Source of the DNA: Burkholderiales bacterium
Lineage (GTDB): Bacteria > Pseudomonadota > Gammaproteobacteria > Burkholderiales > CAIKXV01
Direction of reading: 5' to 3'
Assembly (NCBI GenBank): GCA_014379045.1
Contig: JACMMK010000099.1
Location: 1-5,006 of the forward strand
DNA: 5,006 bases
A program made the translations under genes and the position numbers. This document shows, piece by piece, positions 4,840 to 5,006 of this stretch. Each line of letters starts with the position of its first letter. Positions within the stretch are counted from its first letter, which is position 1. The notes below the pieces were generated by a model that did no database searches, was not told the DNA's origin, and saw only the letters and a list, made by a program, of their open reading frames with translations.

Positions 4840-5006
4840 TTCCGATCCCCGGCCAACTCGAGAACCACGTCGCTGTTCACCGCTGCGCGCGTGATCCTCG
4901 CCAGAGACCGGGATCTCTTCGCTGACCGCTCCCCGCCGCGATCGAGCGCGCCGGCGAGCCGACCGAAGCGCCCATGACGACGAGGGCGCGAGAGAGCCAG
5001 ACACGC
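4840..5006. other. Right flank with no gene that can be confirmed; two competing partial frames
   Basis: Two frames run off the edge. On the + strand, ATG 4974 opens MTTRARESQTR (11 codons to the edge). Its basic start resembles the N-terminus of small DNA-binding regulators such as TetR types, but no good Shine-Dalgarno precedes it. On the - strand, a frame enters at the edge and stops at TGA 4879-4877, so it could be the 3' end of a convergent gene. The two frames share third codon positions, so G/C bias cannot choose between them. I see no terminator or promoter here. Confidence 0.2.

Noticed and set aside
4903..4918. Inverted repeat AGAGA-N6-TCTCT as a terminator
   Set aside because: Five-bp stem with no T-run on either strand; too weak to call.
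4582..5004. A 140-codon - strand open frame overlapping the hydratase 3' end
   Set aside because: Overlaps the hydratase gene for much of its length, with an Arg/Ser-rich product lacking recognisable motifs.

Overview
The window is a compact, high-GC bacterial catabolic locus. Five complete genes lie on the + strand (173-4819), and the 5' end of a sixth gene diverges on the - strand at the left edge. High GC content, strong G/C bias at third codon positions, and a Bug/TctC-type periplasmic binding protein beside class III CoA-transferase and acyl-CoA lyase genes point to a betaproteobacterium, most likely Burkholderiales. That assignment is inferred from gene content only.

Layout: (1-121, -) start of an exported protein of unknown family, seen only as signal peptide plus a few residues. 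(122-172) 51-bp divergent intergenic region. (173-1435) CaiB/BaiF class III CoA-transferase. (1435-2448) HMG-CoA-lyase-family enzyme, joined by a TGATG stop/start overlap. (2445-2840) small VOC/glyoxalase-fold protein, joined by a GTGA overlap. (2841-2962) 122-bp gap with a plausible promoter and a small inverted repeat. (2963-3919) Bug/TctC solute-binding protein with signal peptide. (3959-4819) double-hotdog FAS1/HTD2-type hydratase of the mesaconyl-C4-CoA / itaconyl-CoA hydratase kind. (4820-5006) a short hairpin just after the last stop, then sequence with no convincing gene.

How they may work together (inference): the binding protein captures a small carboxylate in the periplasm. The CoA-transferase activates it to a CoA thioester. 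The hotdog enzyme hydrates an enoyl-CoA to a 3-hydroxy-3-methyl acyl-CoA. The HMG-CoA-lyase-like enzyme splits that to acetyl-CoA plus a keto acid. This logic matches itaconate degradation (itaconyl-CoA, citramalyl-CoA, acetyl-CoA + pyruvate) or 3-methylglutaconate degradation (HMG-CoA, acetyl-CoA + acetoacetate), with an HMG-CoA-lyase fold in the lyase slot instead of the CitE-type lyase of known itaconate operons. The substrate cannot be fixed from sequence alone. I see no mobile element, CRISPR array, tRNA or rRNA. The individual families are ordinary; the combination and a few altered motif residues are what deserve a second look.
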